From the NCBI GenBank assembly GCA_018398585.1, contig JAGTTD010000012.1, forward strand, positions 23,011,036-23,075,035: a stretch of 64,000 nucleotides of DNA, written 5' to 3'. Below the pieces are notes generated by a model. It worked only from the letters and a program-made list of their open reading frames with translations, was not told the DNA's origin and searched no databases. The position numbers and the translations under genes are program-made. This DNA comes from Simmondsia chinensis. Its lineage: Eukaryota; Streptophyta; Magnoliopsida; Caryophyllales; Simmondsiaceae. Each line of letters starts with the position of its first letter. Positions within the stretch are counted from its first letter, which is position 1. Of this stretch, positions 44,239 to 54,741 are shown piece after piece.

Positions 44239-45480
44239 ATGCGTCCAATCTTAGATTTCATCCTTCAAGGAAAAGAACCCCTGAAGAAGAATGAAGCACG
44301 GATGTTGTGTAGACAGGCGGCACGTTTTGTAATAATTGATCACCAGTTATACAAAAGATCGTTCACACATCTGCTGTTGAAATGTTTAACCTTGGAGGAG
44401 GGAAACTATGTGTTGAAAGAAATCCATGAAGGAATTTGTGGGGCTCATGTGGGAAGACCAACATTGGTAGGAATAACGTTAAACGCGGGATATTTTTGGC
44501 CAACAATGAAAAAAGAGGCGGATACATTGGTGCAAAAATGTGACAAATGCCAAAGGTTTGCGCCACTCATCCACGCTCCAGCAGTACCGCTACACCCTAT
44601 TGTTGATCCCATACCCTTTGATTAGTGGGGAATGGATATCCTAGGACCATTCCCGCTCGCTAGTGGGCAAAGGAAGTTCCTAATAATAGCGGTAGACTAC
44701 TTCAACAAATGGGTAGAAGCTGAAGCGGTAGCCAAAATCACTAATAATGGCACCTGGCAGTTCCTATGGAAGAGCATTTTTACACGCTTTGGAATTCCTC
44801 GAGCCATTATAACTGACAATGGGACATAGTTCGACTCACCACGATTCCGTAAATACTGCCAGAATATGAAAATCACCCTGCACTTCACTTACGTGGTCTA
44901 CCCTCAAAGTAACAGGCAAGCGGAAGCAAAAAATTGACAAATACTCCACGGACTCCAGCAAAGGCTAGATGGGGCCAAAGGAAAATGGGTGGAAGAATTG
45001 CCTAGCATCCTGTGGGCCTATCGCACTATTTATCGAGTGGCCGCAGGTGAAACCCCTTTCATGTTGACTTATGCCGCAGAGGCAATAATCCCTGTGGAAA
45101 TAGAAGAGCCTAGCTACCGCGTACGTCACTACCATACCACGGAGAATGAGCATTAACGAAGGCACTCTTTGGATCTAATAGATGAATTTAGGGAAGACGC
45201 CCTTCTCCGCATAGTGACCTAAAAACAATGAATATCTCAAGACTACAATCAACACGTGAACCTAAGGAGTGTAGAGCCAGGAGACCTTGTCCTTCGCCGA
45301 GCAAGTGTAACCCAGCAAGGCATGGGAGTCGGTAAGGTGACAGCTAACTAGGAAGGGCCTTACCGCATAGCTAAAAAGCTAGGGGACAGAGCTTATAAGC
45401 TGGAACGAATTGATGGTACCAAAGATTCCGCGGGCTTGGAACATGAAGAACCTTAAAAGGTATTACGTACAGTAATGTAC
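44239..45480 (+). pseudogene. Integrase of the Tat-like element
   Basis: The zinc part reads LKEIHEGICGAHVGRPTLVG and ADTLVQKCDKCQRFA (H-H-C-C). The core begins after a TAG at 44623-44625: WGMDILGPFPLASGQRKFLI, VDYFNKWVEAEAVAKI, FGIPRAIITDNGT, a TAG at 44827-44829, then RKYCQNMKITLHFTYVVYPQ, and WVEELPSILWAYRTIYRVAA with GETPFMLTYAAEAIIPVEI. The DDE residues are visible as D (MDILG), D (ITDNGT) and E (near RQAEAKN). Several more stops follow. The C-terminal part ends with GDLVLRRASVT-like sequence near 45300. Confidence 0.9.
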
Positions 45481-45989
45481 ACCTCAGACTGCGTGTAAAA
45501 ATAGGATATAGGGGAGGCATGCATTCCAGATAGGATAATCACCTATGTGAGCAAACCGTATGAAGGATGATGTACACGTTTTTGCTATAATATAAGTACC
45601 ACTTTGCAACAGGCGTATTGGAAAAGGAAAAAGTCAAGTATAAAGTATATTCATTAATACAGCCATTACAAGGGTAGCAGAGCAACATGACGACAATGAA
45701 TCCCTACGAGTACAAAAAGGAGGGAACTCACATATCTCTAACTCTTTAACAAAAATGATGGGAATAACTCCTGTCAAAAACAAAAAAAAGATGGAAGCGG
45801 CTAAGATTGACCGCTCCCGGAAGTCCCAGGCACACCAGACGTTCCCCGTGAGCGTACTAGATCCTGATGAAACTAATCCACCACCTGCTGAAGTAGATCA
45901 CGAATGAGACTAGGGATGTGACGAACTAAATGGCGAGCAAAGCCTGAGAGACCAGAAGTAACACCACGCCAGTAGAAAGAGCTCATCAG
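45481..45989. other. Spacer between pol and the antisense gene
   Basis: No ORF recognised. It probably holds the 3' end of the sense transcript and the 3' leader of the antisense gene. Confidence 0.4.
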
Positions 45990-48900
45990 ATCGTGGAATT
46001 CACAACTGGACCTAAACCACGAGATAGGTTCTGCAGTACTCTCAGCAACTCCAGGCCTTCCGGCCTAAGCCTCAGTGCAAAATTCTTCCACCCGTGCCTG
46101 GCTAACCTGCAGCTCCTTTCTAATCCTTTGAGCTTCTGCCATCATCCGCTCTTTCTTTTCTCTCAACCTTTGGGCTTCTGCTGCCATCTCCTCTTTCTCT
46201 TCCCTCAACCTTTGGGCTTCTGCCACCATCCTCTCTTTATCTTCCCTCAGCCGCCATCCCCTCTTTCCCTTCCCTTACTAACTGGGCTTTAGCCATGGCC
46301 ATCCTTCTCCCTTCCTCTGCAACCGTGCCTCCATTACTTCCCTGCCTTTCTCTTTCGTCATCAACCAGGCTTCTTCTACCACAGCCTCTTTTTCTCCTGC
46401 AAGCTGCCGCACGGCCCAATTCTTCTCATCTCTTTCCATTCTTGCTTCCTGAGTTTCCTCAGCTAGCTTTCTCCTCTCTTCCCTTAAGTAAGTCAACTCC
46501 TGTACAGTCGCTTCTCATTCACAAAACCACTCCAAAGCCATGGTAGTAGTCCAAGAGCTGATATGAAATAGTAATAGAGACGTATAAATTCGAGATGACA
46601 GGACACTAGTATAATCAATGAAAAAAGATACCTTCAGAATGTAAGTAGAAACCGTGTCCTCGGTAAGCAGCTGCGAGCCCTTTGAAGGGAATTCCGCCAA
46701 GCTAGCTGGACGAATGGCGTCAACACTCTCTCGAAGGGAGGAGGAGCACGAGCCTAAGTCTGCAAGTTGAGAAGGAACCTCGAAAGGGGTCTCTCCTGCT
46801 GAAGGTACCATGCTTTGTAAAGACAAGAGCGGTAGCCCCAGAGAAGGGGATCCTCGGGAGCAGATAGATCAATTAAAAAAGAAGGGGGAAGTCTACCTGA
46901 ATCCCCACTATATCCCACACTCTCACCCCCCTCAAAAGGCGATCCCAGAGCCGATACTGGAGTTCCCATGAGGGGCTTGTTCCTCAAAGACGTACAAGAA
47001 ACCGACAGAGTCTCTGAAGGAAAAGAGGTTCCCTCTGGTGGAGTCAAGGGCAGGTCCGGAAGCGTTCCTCCTTCATTTAGTCCACCCTGAGCTGCTCTTG
47101 CTTCTTCACTGGGTGGTTGAACCTCCATCAAAGTTGGCTGGGTACCCGATTGGGCAGAAGAAACTGAGGGCGGTTCTTCTGTTGTCACCTCTGGTAAGGG
47201 GGTCGAAACCTCAACAGTGGCCTCCAGTCCTTCCTCAACTAAGGGTTTATCCATTACTACCCTCTGAGGTTCGACTTGAGGGACACATCGTTCTAACCGT
47301 GGTGGCAAGGTGTCCCCTCTTTGTTCACCATGAGTCGAAGACGACCCCTCCATGGCCGAAGAAGCCCAGACAATAGGCACATGAAGGGCTTTCGCTAGAG
47401 TGGAAGCTACTGCAGAACTATCTATAGTAACCTGAGCCTTTCTCTTGGCCTTCTCAGGCTATGCAGCCTTTTTAGGAGACTCTTCCCTACCCCTTATGGC
47501 AGCCCTTTTTCCTTTTCTGGTGGTCTTCTTGCCCACAACCTCACCTCTCTTTTTTCGCCTTAATTCTTCATGGTAGGCCTTAGTAAGCCCTACCACATCT
47601 ATCTCAACCTCTTGTCCTGAACAAAAAAAAGAGCCAGGAGAAGAATAAAGAGAAAATCAAAATAGAGGAACTTTACCGGCCTAGGAAATGCCACTCACCA
47701 CTAACCGGCCGGGCACACGACCCTGCCTTAATTAAAACCTTCTCCTGAGACAATACCACCTTCGTGGCCAAGTACCGCGAGTTTATGTCCCTTTTGAAAT
47801 ATTGAACTACCTCCCTATCGTGGGAAGACATGCCATCCTCTAAGGGGATACCACATTTATTTAGTGTAGATCAATAGGTAGGGATATTAAGAGGCTAAGG
47901 AGGCCTCACCCAGACAAATTTATTCTGCCAAAAATTTAATTTAGAAGGATTAAGCTCCGCGAATTTAATTTCTGGCTTACCCTCAAAAGTGACCACTCCC
48001 CTAACTTGCTTACACCTAAAAGATAACCAAAGCTACGGGTGGAAGAAGCTAAACCTACTACGAAACAAGTGAGTAGGTAGCCGTAGATATTACAAAAACC
48101 GCTAGGACTAATCTGGCTAAGACACAAGGAATATTGCCTAAAGACCCACTCAAGAATGTTTGACAAAGGGAAGCGAAAGCCTGCTTCTAGAGAATCAATG
48201 GTAACAGAAAAAAAAATCCAGGAGAACGAGGATACAAGAGGTTATCATTCTCCGCAGGGTCTATAATTTCGTAATCATCCGGAAAATAATACTTCTCACG
48301 AAACTTCTTTATCCCCTCTGCTGTGGCCATGGAGGACACAAGTGACCCTAAAGGAAGAGCTGAAGCTATCTTAGGGTATTGAGCACGCACAGTCGCTTCA
48401 TCAGGGGCCCTGTGAAGGAAGGAGCCAACCATGACAGTGGCTCAACAGCCAGTCCTTCCTCAGCAGATTTTCCCCTAGGTCGACCCTGGGATTTGCCTCC
48501 CCTTTGCACATGCTTTGGTTCCATCTTGATAAGACAAAAAAAAAAAAGAGAAACAAAAGGAAAGTTAGAAAGGGAACCTTACACTTGATAAACATTAGAC
48601 GGCTTAGCCCTATCCCCTCCAGGCAAGATAGTGTGTCCTACGCCAACAAATAGAGGGAGAAAATGCCCCATCAGAAAGCACCCCCACCTCCACGGAATTA
48701 GAAAAGGGGCAACTAACCAAATAGGGCATAAAATCCCCCACTGCTTGGGCATCAACATTAGGCTCTTCCACGGGAACACCAAGTTCATCCATAGAAGCCC
48801 CAGTGTGATGATTTAAGTCGAAAAGAAACAAAAGCTACGAAAAACAAAATCCAACCTCGTTTCCAGCCAAAAGGGTGTAAAAGTCAATAATTTCCTTAAA

Positions 48901-49185
48901 ATCAGTTCGAAAATAAGGATGAAAAAAGAACAGATGAAGAAATTCACGAGGAGAGTAATATTGCACAAGGAAGAAGGGGTGGAATTGATTTAGGGCACTC
49001 ATGAACAACAACGGGTCTTCAAGACCTAAAAAGAGAGGGAAAATGAATGGAAGAGGGAAAACAAGGCACGTGGCAATATGTCTTGGAGTTCGAAACGCAA
49101 ATCCCCTCAAACACTGGGGGCTAGCTATCATGTTTGGCTCCATCTGAATTGGAAGCCCGGAGTTATTGGACGCGGTAACCTTCAT
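45990..49185 (-). pseudogene. Antisense gene of the Tat-like element (Transposase_28/PF04195-like with coiled coil)
   Basis: The start is the ATG at 49183-49185 (MKVTASNNSGLPIQMEPNMI). Further on, 48432-48187 and 47936-48166 read KKFREKYYFPDDYEIIDPAE, then, after a one-base slip in a T run near 48206, LEAGFRFPLSNILEWVFRQY and SPSGFCNIYGYLLTCFVVGL. That resembles the putative gypsy-type transposon domain (FGLPLSxFLxxLLxxYxLxxxQLxPNS). A Pro/Ser/Glu-rich part (47380-46754) and a coiled coil (46496-46060) with 14-residue repeats (AEAQRLREEKEEMA) follow. Antisense genes are known in some Tat-lineage elements such as Grande. Role unknown. Introns are likely but not mapped; several stops are present. 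Confidence 0.65.
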
Positions 49186-50082
49186 ATAACTTGAGGGCCC
49201 ACAGTTATTTGAGTCCCATCAAATGCTGGGGGCTGGCGGTCGTATTTTGCTCCAACTGAAATGGGAGTGCAGAGTTATTGGGTGCGGTAACCTTCTTATA
49301 ATGTGAGGACTAGTGGTTATTTGAGTCCCCTCAAACACTGGGCGTTGGCGGTCATGTTTGGCTCCATCTGAAATGGGAGCACGGAGTTAGTGGGCGTGGT
49401 AACCTTCATATAACGTGAGGGCCAGCGGTTATTTAAGTCCCCTCAAACACTAGGGGCTGGCGGTCATGTTTGGCTCCAACTAAAATGGGAGCTCGGAGTT
49501 ATTGGACGTGGTAACCTTCATACAATGTGAGGGCCCGCGGTTATTTGAGTCCTCTCAAACACTGGGGGCTGGAGGTCATGTTTGGCTCCAACTAAAATGG
49601 GAGCCTGGAGTTATTGGACGCAGCAACCTTCACATAACGTGAGGGCTAGCGGTTATTTGAGTCCCCTCAAACACTAGGGGCTGGCGGTCATGTTTGGCTC
49701 CAACTAAAATGGAAGCCCGTCCCCCCAAACACTGGGGGCTGGCGGTCATGTTTGGCTCCAACTGAAATGGGAGCCCGGAGTTACTAGACGTGGTAACCTT
49801 CATATAACGTGAGGGCCTGCTGTTATTTGAGTCCCCTCAAGCACTGGGGGTTGGCGGTCATGTTTGGCTCCAACTGAAATGGGAGCCTGGAGTTATTGGA
49901 CGCAGTAACCTTCACATAACGTGAGGGCCCGCGGTTATTTGAGTCCCCTCAAACTTTGGGGGCTCGTGGTCACGTTTGGCTCCAACTGAAATAGGAGTGC
50001 AGAGTTATTGGATGCAGTAACCTTCATATAACATGAGGGCCCACGGTTATTTGAGTCCCCTCAAACACTGGGGCTGGCGGTC
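49133..50082 (+). repeat. Tandem array, about 113-bp unit, eight to nine copies
   Basis: TTTGGCTCC recurs at about 49132, 49358, 49470, 49584, 49695, 49750, 49869 and 49977 (with TTTTGCTCC near 49239). The unit carries AGTTATTGGACG, GGTAACCTTCATATAACGTG, GGTTATTTGAGTCCCCTCAA and ACTGGGGGCTGGCGGTCATG. One unit is shortened to about 55 bp. The first unit overlaps the 5' end of the antisense gene, and later units repeat its ATG-containing part. The array continues after the nested TRIM-like element (52654-52830). Confidence 0.88.
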
Positions 50083-50740
50083 TATTATGACCCGGGAATC
50101 CAAGGCTTGAGGGGGTTTAATGTTGGTTCGGAATGCCGCTTATAACTTCTGCTGGGAGCTGTTATGTTGATGATTTAGAGGCTGCTATGTGCTGATTAGT
50201 AGTATATTGCAATGTTGTAATAGCTTAGTTCAGTTAATGCATTCCATAAGCTACTGCATTGTCCTGCTATGTTGCTGAAATAACGATTGTTAGCTTTCTT
50301 AAATCTGCATTGTAATAAATCTGCAGTAGCAGGGGGACGTTAGCAGCAGGGTTCAGAGCATGTGTTCTGTTAGGGCTGTTAGTTGTGGTGCTTGGCGCCA
50401 AAATACCATTTAAATGTTAGTTAGCTATATTCTAGATGCTTCCTAGCTGAGTTGGTTAGTGGTATAAGTCTAGGTTCATGTATTAGAATTGCTATAAATA
50501 AGTAATGGATGTAATGTTCAGAAATCATTAAATCAAAATATCAAACACAAGTCTCAATTTGAGATCAACTTTCTCTCTCTCATCTAACTCTCTCTATTTC
50601 TCATCTCCTTTCCCTTCTTATCTCATCTAAGTCTAATTTCTCTACTATCTCATCTCAATTGCACTTCTTTCTCATCTCATACCCTCAACCTATCCTCATT
50701 TTACTTAGTTTACGCTTGTGATCCAATCCCGAGCGTAACA
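50083..50740 (+). mobile_element. 5' LTR of the TRIM-like element
   Basis: It starts TATTATGACCC (T-A for T-G) and ends CGAGCGTAACA, with TATA-like GCTATAAATAAG at 50491 and CT-rich CTCATCTAACTC repeats before the end. Confidence 0.88.
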
Positions 50741-51023
50741 ATTGGTATCAGAACCTTGTTTGGCTTCCAATCGAGTGCGTAATCAATAGAAAAAAAAATC
50801 AGAAAATTCAAATTCTGTGCTGAATTTAGTTCAGTTAAATCAATTGAAGTTCAATGGCGGCAATCAGATCATCTTGATCAAGTTCAGTTCAACATTGTTC
50901 AAATTGTAGAAAAATCTGTTAAGGACAATTTGATCTAGACTTGATCTGTTGGTTTAAATCGAGAGTGTGCTTGTGTTGTTCTAAATTTCAGTTAGGATTT
51001 GGATCAGGAATTCAGAGCAGCAA

Positions 51024-52055
51024 GTGATGGAATCAAATTTCAATGACAGAATCAAATCACCAGTGCAAATTACAAATGATCTGCTGATCAATCAGATGAA
51101 GGCATTGTTAGATCATTTTCATCAATCTCAGTTGGAAAGGCAACAAAGAATGGATGATCGATTGCGTAAATTGTTGCAAGAACAGGATCAGAGGTTTAAT
51201 GAGAAATTTGGCCTGAACTTCCAGCGTGTTGATGTGAATAATGAAGATCAATTAAATCGACAAAAACAACAGCATGAGGTGACGTTGGCTCAAGAAACAC
51301 CTCAAATGCAGCAACTTGATGAGAGACACCTCCAAACAAGAGTTAAGCAAGTGCAATCTGTAGCTGAGAAGGATGTTCCTTTGCTGATCACTCAAGTGTT
51401 GACGCAAGATAAAGACAGAATCACTTCCAGGCAATGCACGCAAGAAGTCTTAGCTGAAGAATCACAGATTCCAGGGGAGAAAGCACATGTTGCTGCTGCT
51501 GAGTTACAATCGTGTGTTCCTAATGTGACTGTGGGACCTGCATTGGCTGAAGGAATGACTCATGATGGACCTCAAGTTGTTAATGTGTCGGCTAAACCTC
51601 AAGTTCAACCTCAAACAGCTGGTGTTAATCCTCAAGATCCAATTCCAGTAGCTAATATGCACTACCGGCATGCCGATCGGCAAGTTCGGGATGATATAAT
51701 TCCTTTTTTGAATGGAGTTTTGATCAATAGGGTCTCTATCATAAAGCTATGCTATTGGGAGGATATTTGTGAGTTGTTCACCAACTTATACTGCAGCAAC
51801 AAGTTCTCATCAGCTGCATTACATAGTTCCAGCTACAAGGTCACTGCAATCAGAGAATTTCTTTCAGTTTCTTTCAGTCGCAATTTCAGTTGGAAGTCAT
51901 CACCTTCAACTTCAATTCCTACATCAACAAATGTTCTTCAAAGTCTCAACTCTCTTCCATTCTTGAGGACAAGAATGTTTTCAAGGGGAAGGGAATGTTA
52001 TGACCCGGGAATCCAAGGCTTGAGGGGGTTCAATGTTGGTTCGGAATGCCGCTGA
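51024..52055 (+). CDS. Open frame of 343 aa in the TRIM-like element, gag-like N-terminus
   Basis: The frame opens with MMESNFNDRIKSPVQITNDL and a Gln-rich helical part (FHQSQLERQQRMDDRLRKLL), and ends inside the 3' LTR. Only the first third resembles the variable N-terminal part of plant gag proteins; there is no gag core, zinc knuckle or protease. The part after residue 215 looks like the joined 3' end of a longer internal region, so a large internal deletion is likely. Whether it is translated is unknown. It has no in-frame stop, unlike most frames here. Confidence 0.45.
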   Translation: MMESNFNDRIKSPVQITNDLLINQMKALLDHFHQSQLERQQRMDDRLRKLLQEQDQRFNEKFGLNFQRVDVNNEDQLNRQKQQHEVTLAQETPQMQQLDERHLQTRVKQVQSVAEKDVPLLITQVLTQDKDRITSRQCTQEVLAEESQIPGEKAHVAAAELQSCVPNVTVGPALAEGMTHDGPQVVNVSAKPQVQPQTAGVNPQDPIPVANMHYRHADRQVRDDIIPFLNGVLINRVSIIKLCYWEDICELFTNLYCSNKFSSAALHSSSYKVTAIREFLSVSFSRNFSWKSSPSTSIPTSTNVLQSLNSLPFLRTRMFSRGRECYDPGIQGLRGFNVGSECR

Positions 52056-52653
52056 TAGCTTCTGCTGGGAGCTATTATGTTGATGATTTAGAGGCTGCTA
52101 TGTGCTGATTAGTAGTATATTGCAATGTTGTAATAGCTTAGTTCAGTTAATGCATTCCATAAGCTGCTGCATTGTCCTGCTATGTTGCTGAAATAACGAT
52201 TGTTAGCTTTCTTAAATCTGCATTGTAATAAATCTGCAGCAGCAGGGGGACGTTAGCAGCAGGGTTTAGGGCATGTGTTCTATTAGGGCTGTTAGTTGTG
52301 GTGCTTGGCGCCAAAATACCATTTAAATGTTAGTTAGCTATATTCTAGATGCTTCCTAGCTGAGTTGGTTAGTGGTATAAGTCTAGGTTCATGTATTGGA
52401 ATTGCTATAAATAAGTAATGGATATAATGTTCAGAAATCATTAAATCAAAATATCAAACACAAGTCTCAATTTGAGATCAACTTTCTCTCTCTCATCTAA
52501 CTCGCTCTATTTCTCATCTCCTTTCCCTGCTTATCTTATCTAAGTCTAATTTCTCTACTTTCTCATCTCAATTTCACTTCTTTCTCATCTCATACTCTCA
52601 ACCTATCATCATTTTACTTAGTTTACGCTTGTGATCCAATCCCGAGCGTAACA
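51996..52653 (+). mobile_element. 3' LTR of the TRIM-like element
   Basis: It starts TGTTATGACCC directly after the purine tract and ends CGAGCGTAACA. TATA-like GCTATAAATAAG near 52404. Confidence 0.9.
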
Positions 52654-52830
52654 TGGTCATATTTGGCTCCAACTGAAATGGGAGCACAGAGTTATTTTGC
52701 ACGGTAACTCTGGCATAATGTGGGGGCACGTGGTGATTTGAGTCCCTTCTAACACTAGGGGCTATTTGGCAGCAGTAACTCTAACATAATGTAAGGACCC
52801 GTGGTTACCATCATCCTGCACAACGTCAGG
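52654..52830 (+). repeat. Continuation of the 113-bp tandem array
   Basis: TGGTCATATTTGGCTCCAAC and a second diverged unit (GTGATTTGAGTCCC, ACACTAGGGGC) complete the array interrupted by the TRIM-like element. Confidence 0.8.
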
Positions 52831-53077
52831 AATCAACAACCACAATTCACTTTAAGAAAATAAAACCGCGCAGTTGTAGAAATCCATTCAAAACCAAACA
52901 CTCTAAACACTCATGGAAAAATTCGGAAATTCATACAAACACTTAACACCAATATAACCTACAAAATAATTCAAGCCGATAACTACACAACAAAAATCTA
53001 GAAGGAGTTTTGCGTCATAAACATAGTAATACACCACCAAGAGTCAATGAAACTACCAAAATTCTTTTCACAAAAAC

Positions 53078-54221
53078 CTACTCAAAAGCCTCAAAGGGCA
53101 CCATAGGATCACCTTCGCAATGGAACAACGAGCTTGAGTATGAGAACAACTGGTTCTGAAAGTTGCCCCCGTAGCTCCCCAGGAAAGATACACAGCCGTA
53201 AAGATCGCCCCGAATATCACAACTAAACACTTGGTTACAGGCTGTAAATGCTAAGCACTCCCAAGACACCGCAAAACTTGTAACAACGGGATCCCACCTA
53301 CCGCCAGACCAAGGCAGGCAGATAAATAGCTAATGCCGCCGTACCCAGGAAGAAGGGTCTTCTACACTAGTCAAAGTCCAAACGATAAACACGAGATTGT
53401 GGAGGGTGACCAAGCACAAAATAGGTATATTCGTTGACACCTCCCACCATTTGGAAATCTTAGCATCTCGACAAGAAATTAAATCATCACAGACTATAGG
53501 GGGAAGGACCATTCTACATGAAACCCTTGTCTAAGTATTCCAGCGAACCAAGTAAGGGCGATTGTCAATACCTTCCAGATAATGAGCCCCAGTCAGACAA
53601 AAAGAAAAGTTCCCCATTCAGACAAACATGATCCACAAGTAAAATATTCATGGGACCCACATCAAAAGTTCCCCAAAAATTCTACTCACCCTCCCAGAAA
53701 TGCACCTAGTATTCGCTAGACCATGGACCGTAATAAGAATGAGTCAGATCCATCACCATCAGAAACAGAAAAAATCCAATAAAGTCGAGCAGTATCAAAG
53801 CAAGCAAAAACTAAGTTTAAAGGAGAATCCAAATGAGTCCTAGAAATATCTTCAGTTAACACCACCGGATGGCGTACACTTAAGACAGGATTACAAACAA
53901 ATAACCAGGAAACATTGTAGTCCCGGCATAGCACCAATCCAACCTGCACGCCAATCACACGAACATTGTCAGTCTGCACTTCTAACACCTCAGGCGGCAT
54001 AACAGGAGAAAAATCCCCCAAAGATGAGAATACCTCTAAGTTATCACGAAAGAAATCACTTTCTGACTGTAACAGAAACCCATCCGCACAGTGCGAAAAG
54101 ATTGTGTTTCAACAAAATTATCATTTGAAATTAAATCACGAAATTGAGAAGACGTACAAGAAAACCTCAAAAGAGATTTGGCTAGAAGCCAAGACATGAT
54201 CTCACAAGTAACATCATCCAT
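53078..54221 (-). pseudogene. F-box protein pseudogene carried antisense in the Tat-like element
   Basis: The minus-strand ATG at 54219-54221 opens MDDVTCEIMSWLLAKSLLRF, then SCTSSQFRDLISNDNFVETQ, a clear F-box (family: LPxxVxxEILxxLPxKSLLRFxCVSxxWxxLIxxxxFV). Further on, in two other frames, are VGLVLCRDYNVSWLFVCNPV, NLVFACFDTARLYWIF and VDHVCLNGELFF, then PYLVRWNT and FHCEGDPMVPFEAF. These fit the C-terminal associated region of plant F-box proteins (GLxC, NP, LVxxxG). F-box proteins bring substrates to SCF ubiquitin ligases. No intron is seen. Stops and frameshifts make it non-functional. It lies inside the element, 128 bp from the 3' LTR. Confidence 0.72.
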
Positions 54222-54289
54222 TTAAAACCTCAAAAAGTATAAGATAAAAGTTGATATCTTGGTAAAGGAAATGGCAAGATCACGAGAGG

Positions 54290-54297
54290 TATTTATA
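54290..54297 (-). promoter_or_regulatory. TATA-box candidate upstream of the F-box pseudogene
   Basis: TATAAATA on the minus strand, about 70 bp before the F-box ATG and between it and the 3' LTR. Spacing fits a transcription start about 40 bp before the ATG. Activity is not shown. Confidence 0.45.
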
Positions 54298-54348
54298 GTC
54301 TTATGCTTTGAGGCCAAAGACACTTCGGCCCCAAAGCAGGGGCCTAGT

Positions 54349-54736
54349 TGATAAGTACCAAAATGGTTCACAGAGATGGCGGTAAGTCTACCGCCAGATT
54401 CAGACCGCTTGCTTTATACCGCCCACATTCGTAACGCCCACATTCATCCATACCGCCCACACACACCCATACCGCCCACCCCTGTACCGCCCATCTCCAT
54501 CTATACTCCCCCCCCCCCCCCCCCCCCCCCCCCGAAGGGGGTACTTGGCCCCCAAGCACTCCAAAACTCCTCCCACCCCCTATAAATACGAAATAAACCA
54601 TGAGATCAAGGCAAGCAACTTGAGTCCGGTTCCCCCTCCTCGAACCCAACCAAAAAACCCCGGAACAATATCATACTGCCGAAGGAAATTGAGTCCGGTT
54701 CTCCCTCCTCAAACCCAACCAAAAAACCCCGAAACA
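54349..54736 (+). mobile_element. 3' LTR of the Tat-like element
   Basis: It starts TGATAAGTACC and ends CCCCGAAACA. It holds ACCGCCCACA repeats, a run of 26 C (54508-54533), CCTATAAATACG near 54580, and a duplicated CTTGAGTCCGGTTCCCCCTC-like segment. It is about 42 bp longer than the 5' LTR. Confidence 0.87.
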
Positions 54737-54741
54737 AGGAG

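Larger units (their letters stand above)
50083..52653 (+). mobile_element. TRIM-like non-autonomous LTR element, target duplication (C/T)GGTC
   Basis: Two LTRs of 658 bp each (50083-50740 and 51996-52653) flank 1255 bp. By eye they differ at about 19 positions, so roughly 97 percent identity. CGGTC at 50078-50082 and TGGTC at 52654-52658 are the target copies, within the tandem array. The primer site is TTGGTATCAGAACC at 50742 and the polypurine tract AAGGGGAAGGGAA precedes the 3' LTR. No polymerase or integrase is encoded. Confidence 0.9.
40019..54736 (+). mobile_element. Tat-like Gypsy LTR retrotransposon, 14.7 kb, target duplication AGGAG
   Basis: LTRs at 40019-40364 and 54349-54736 start TGATAAGTACC and end CCCCGAAA(T/C)A. 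AGGAG lies at 40014-40018 and 54737-54741. The primer site TTGGCGCCGTCTGTGG and the order RT, RNase H, second RNase H, integrase point to the Tat lineage. Downstream of pol lie an antisense gene, a tandem array and an antisense F-box pseudogene. A TRIM-like element is nested at 50083-52653. All coding parts carry in-frame stops. Confidence 0.88.

Noticed and set aside
46295..47376. Plus-strand ORFs of 83-112 residues
   Set aside because: They lie opposite the minus-strand antisense gene, whose coiled-coil and Pro/Ser/Glu-rich reading is more protein-like.
49133..50082. CRISPR-like array
   Set aside because: Repeats of about 113 bp are contiguous with no unique spacers, in a plant retrotransposon.
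54368..54649. Gly-rich and Pro-rich ORFs
   Set aside because: Translations of the C run and ACCGCCC repeats in the 3' LTR of the Tat-like element.
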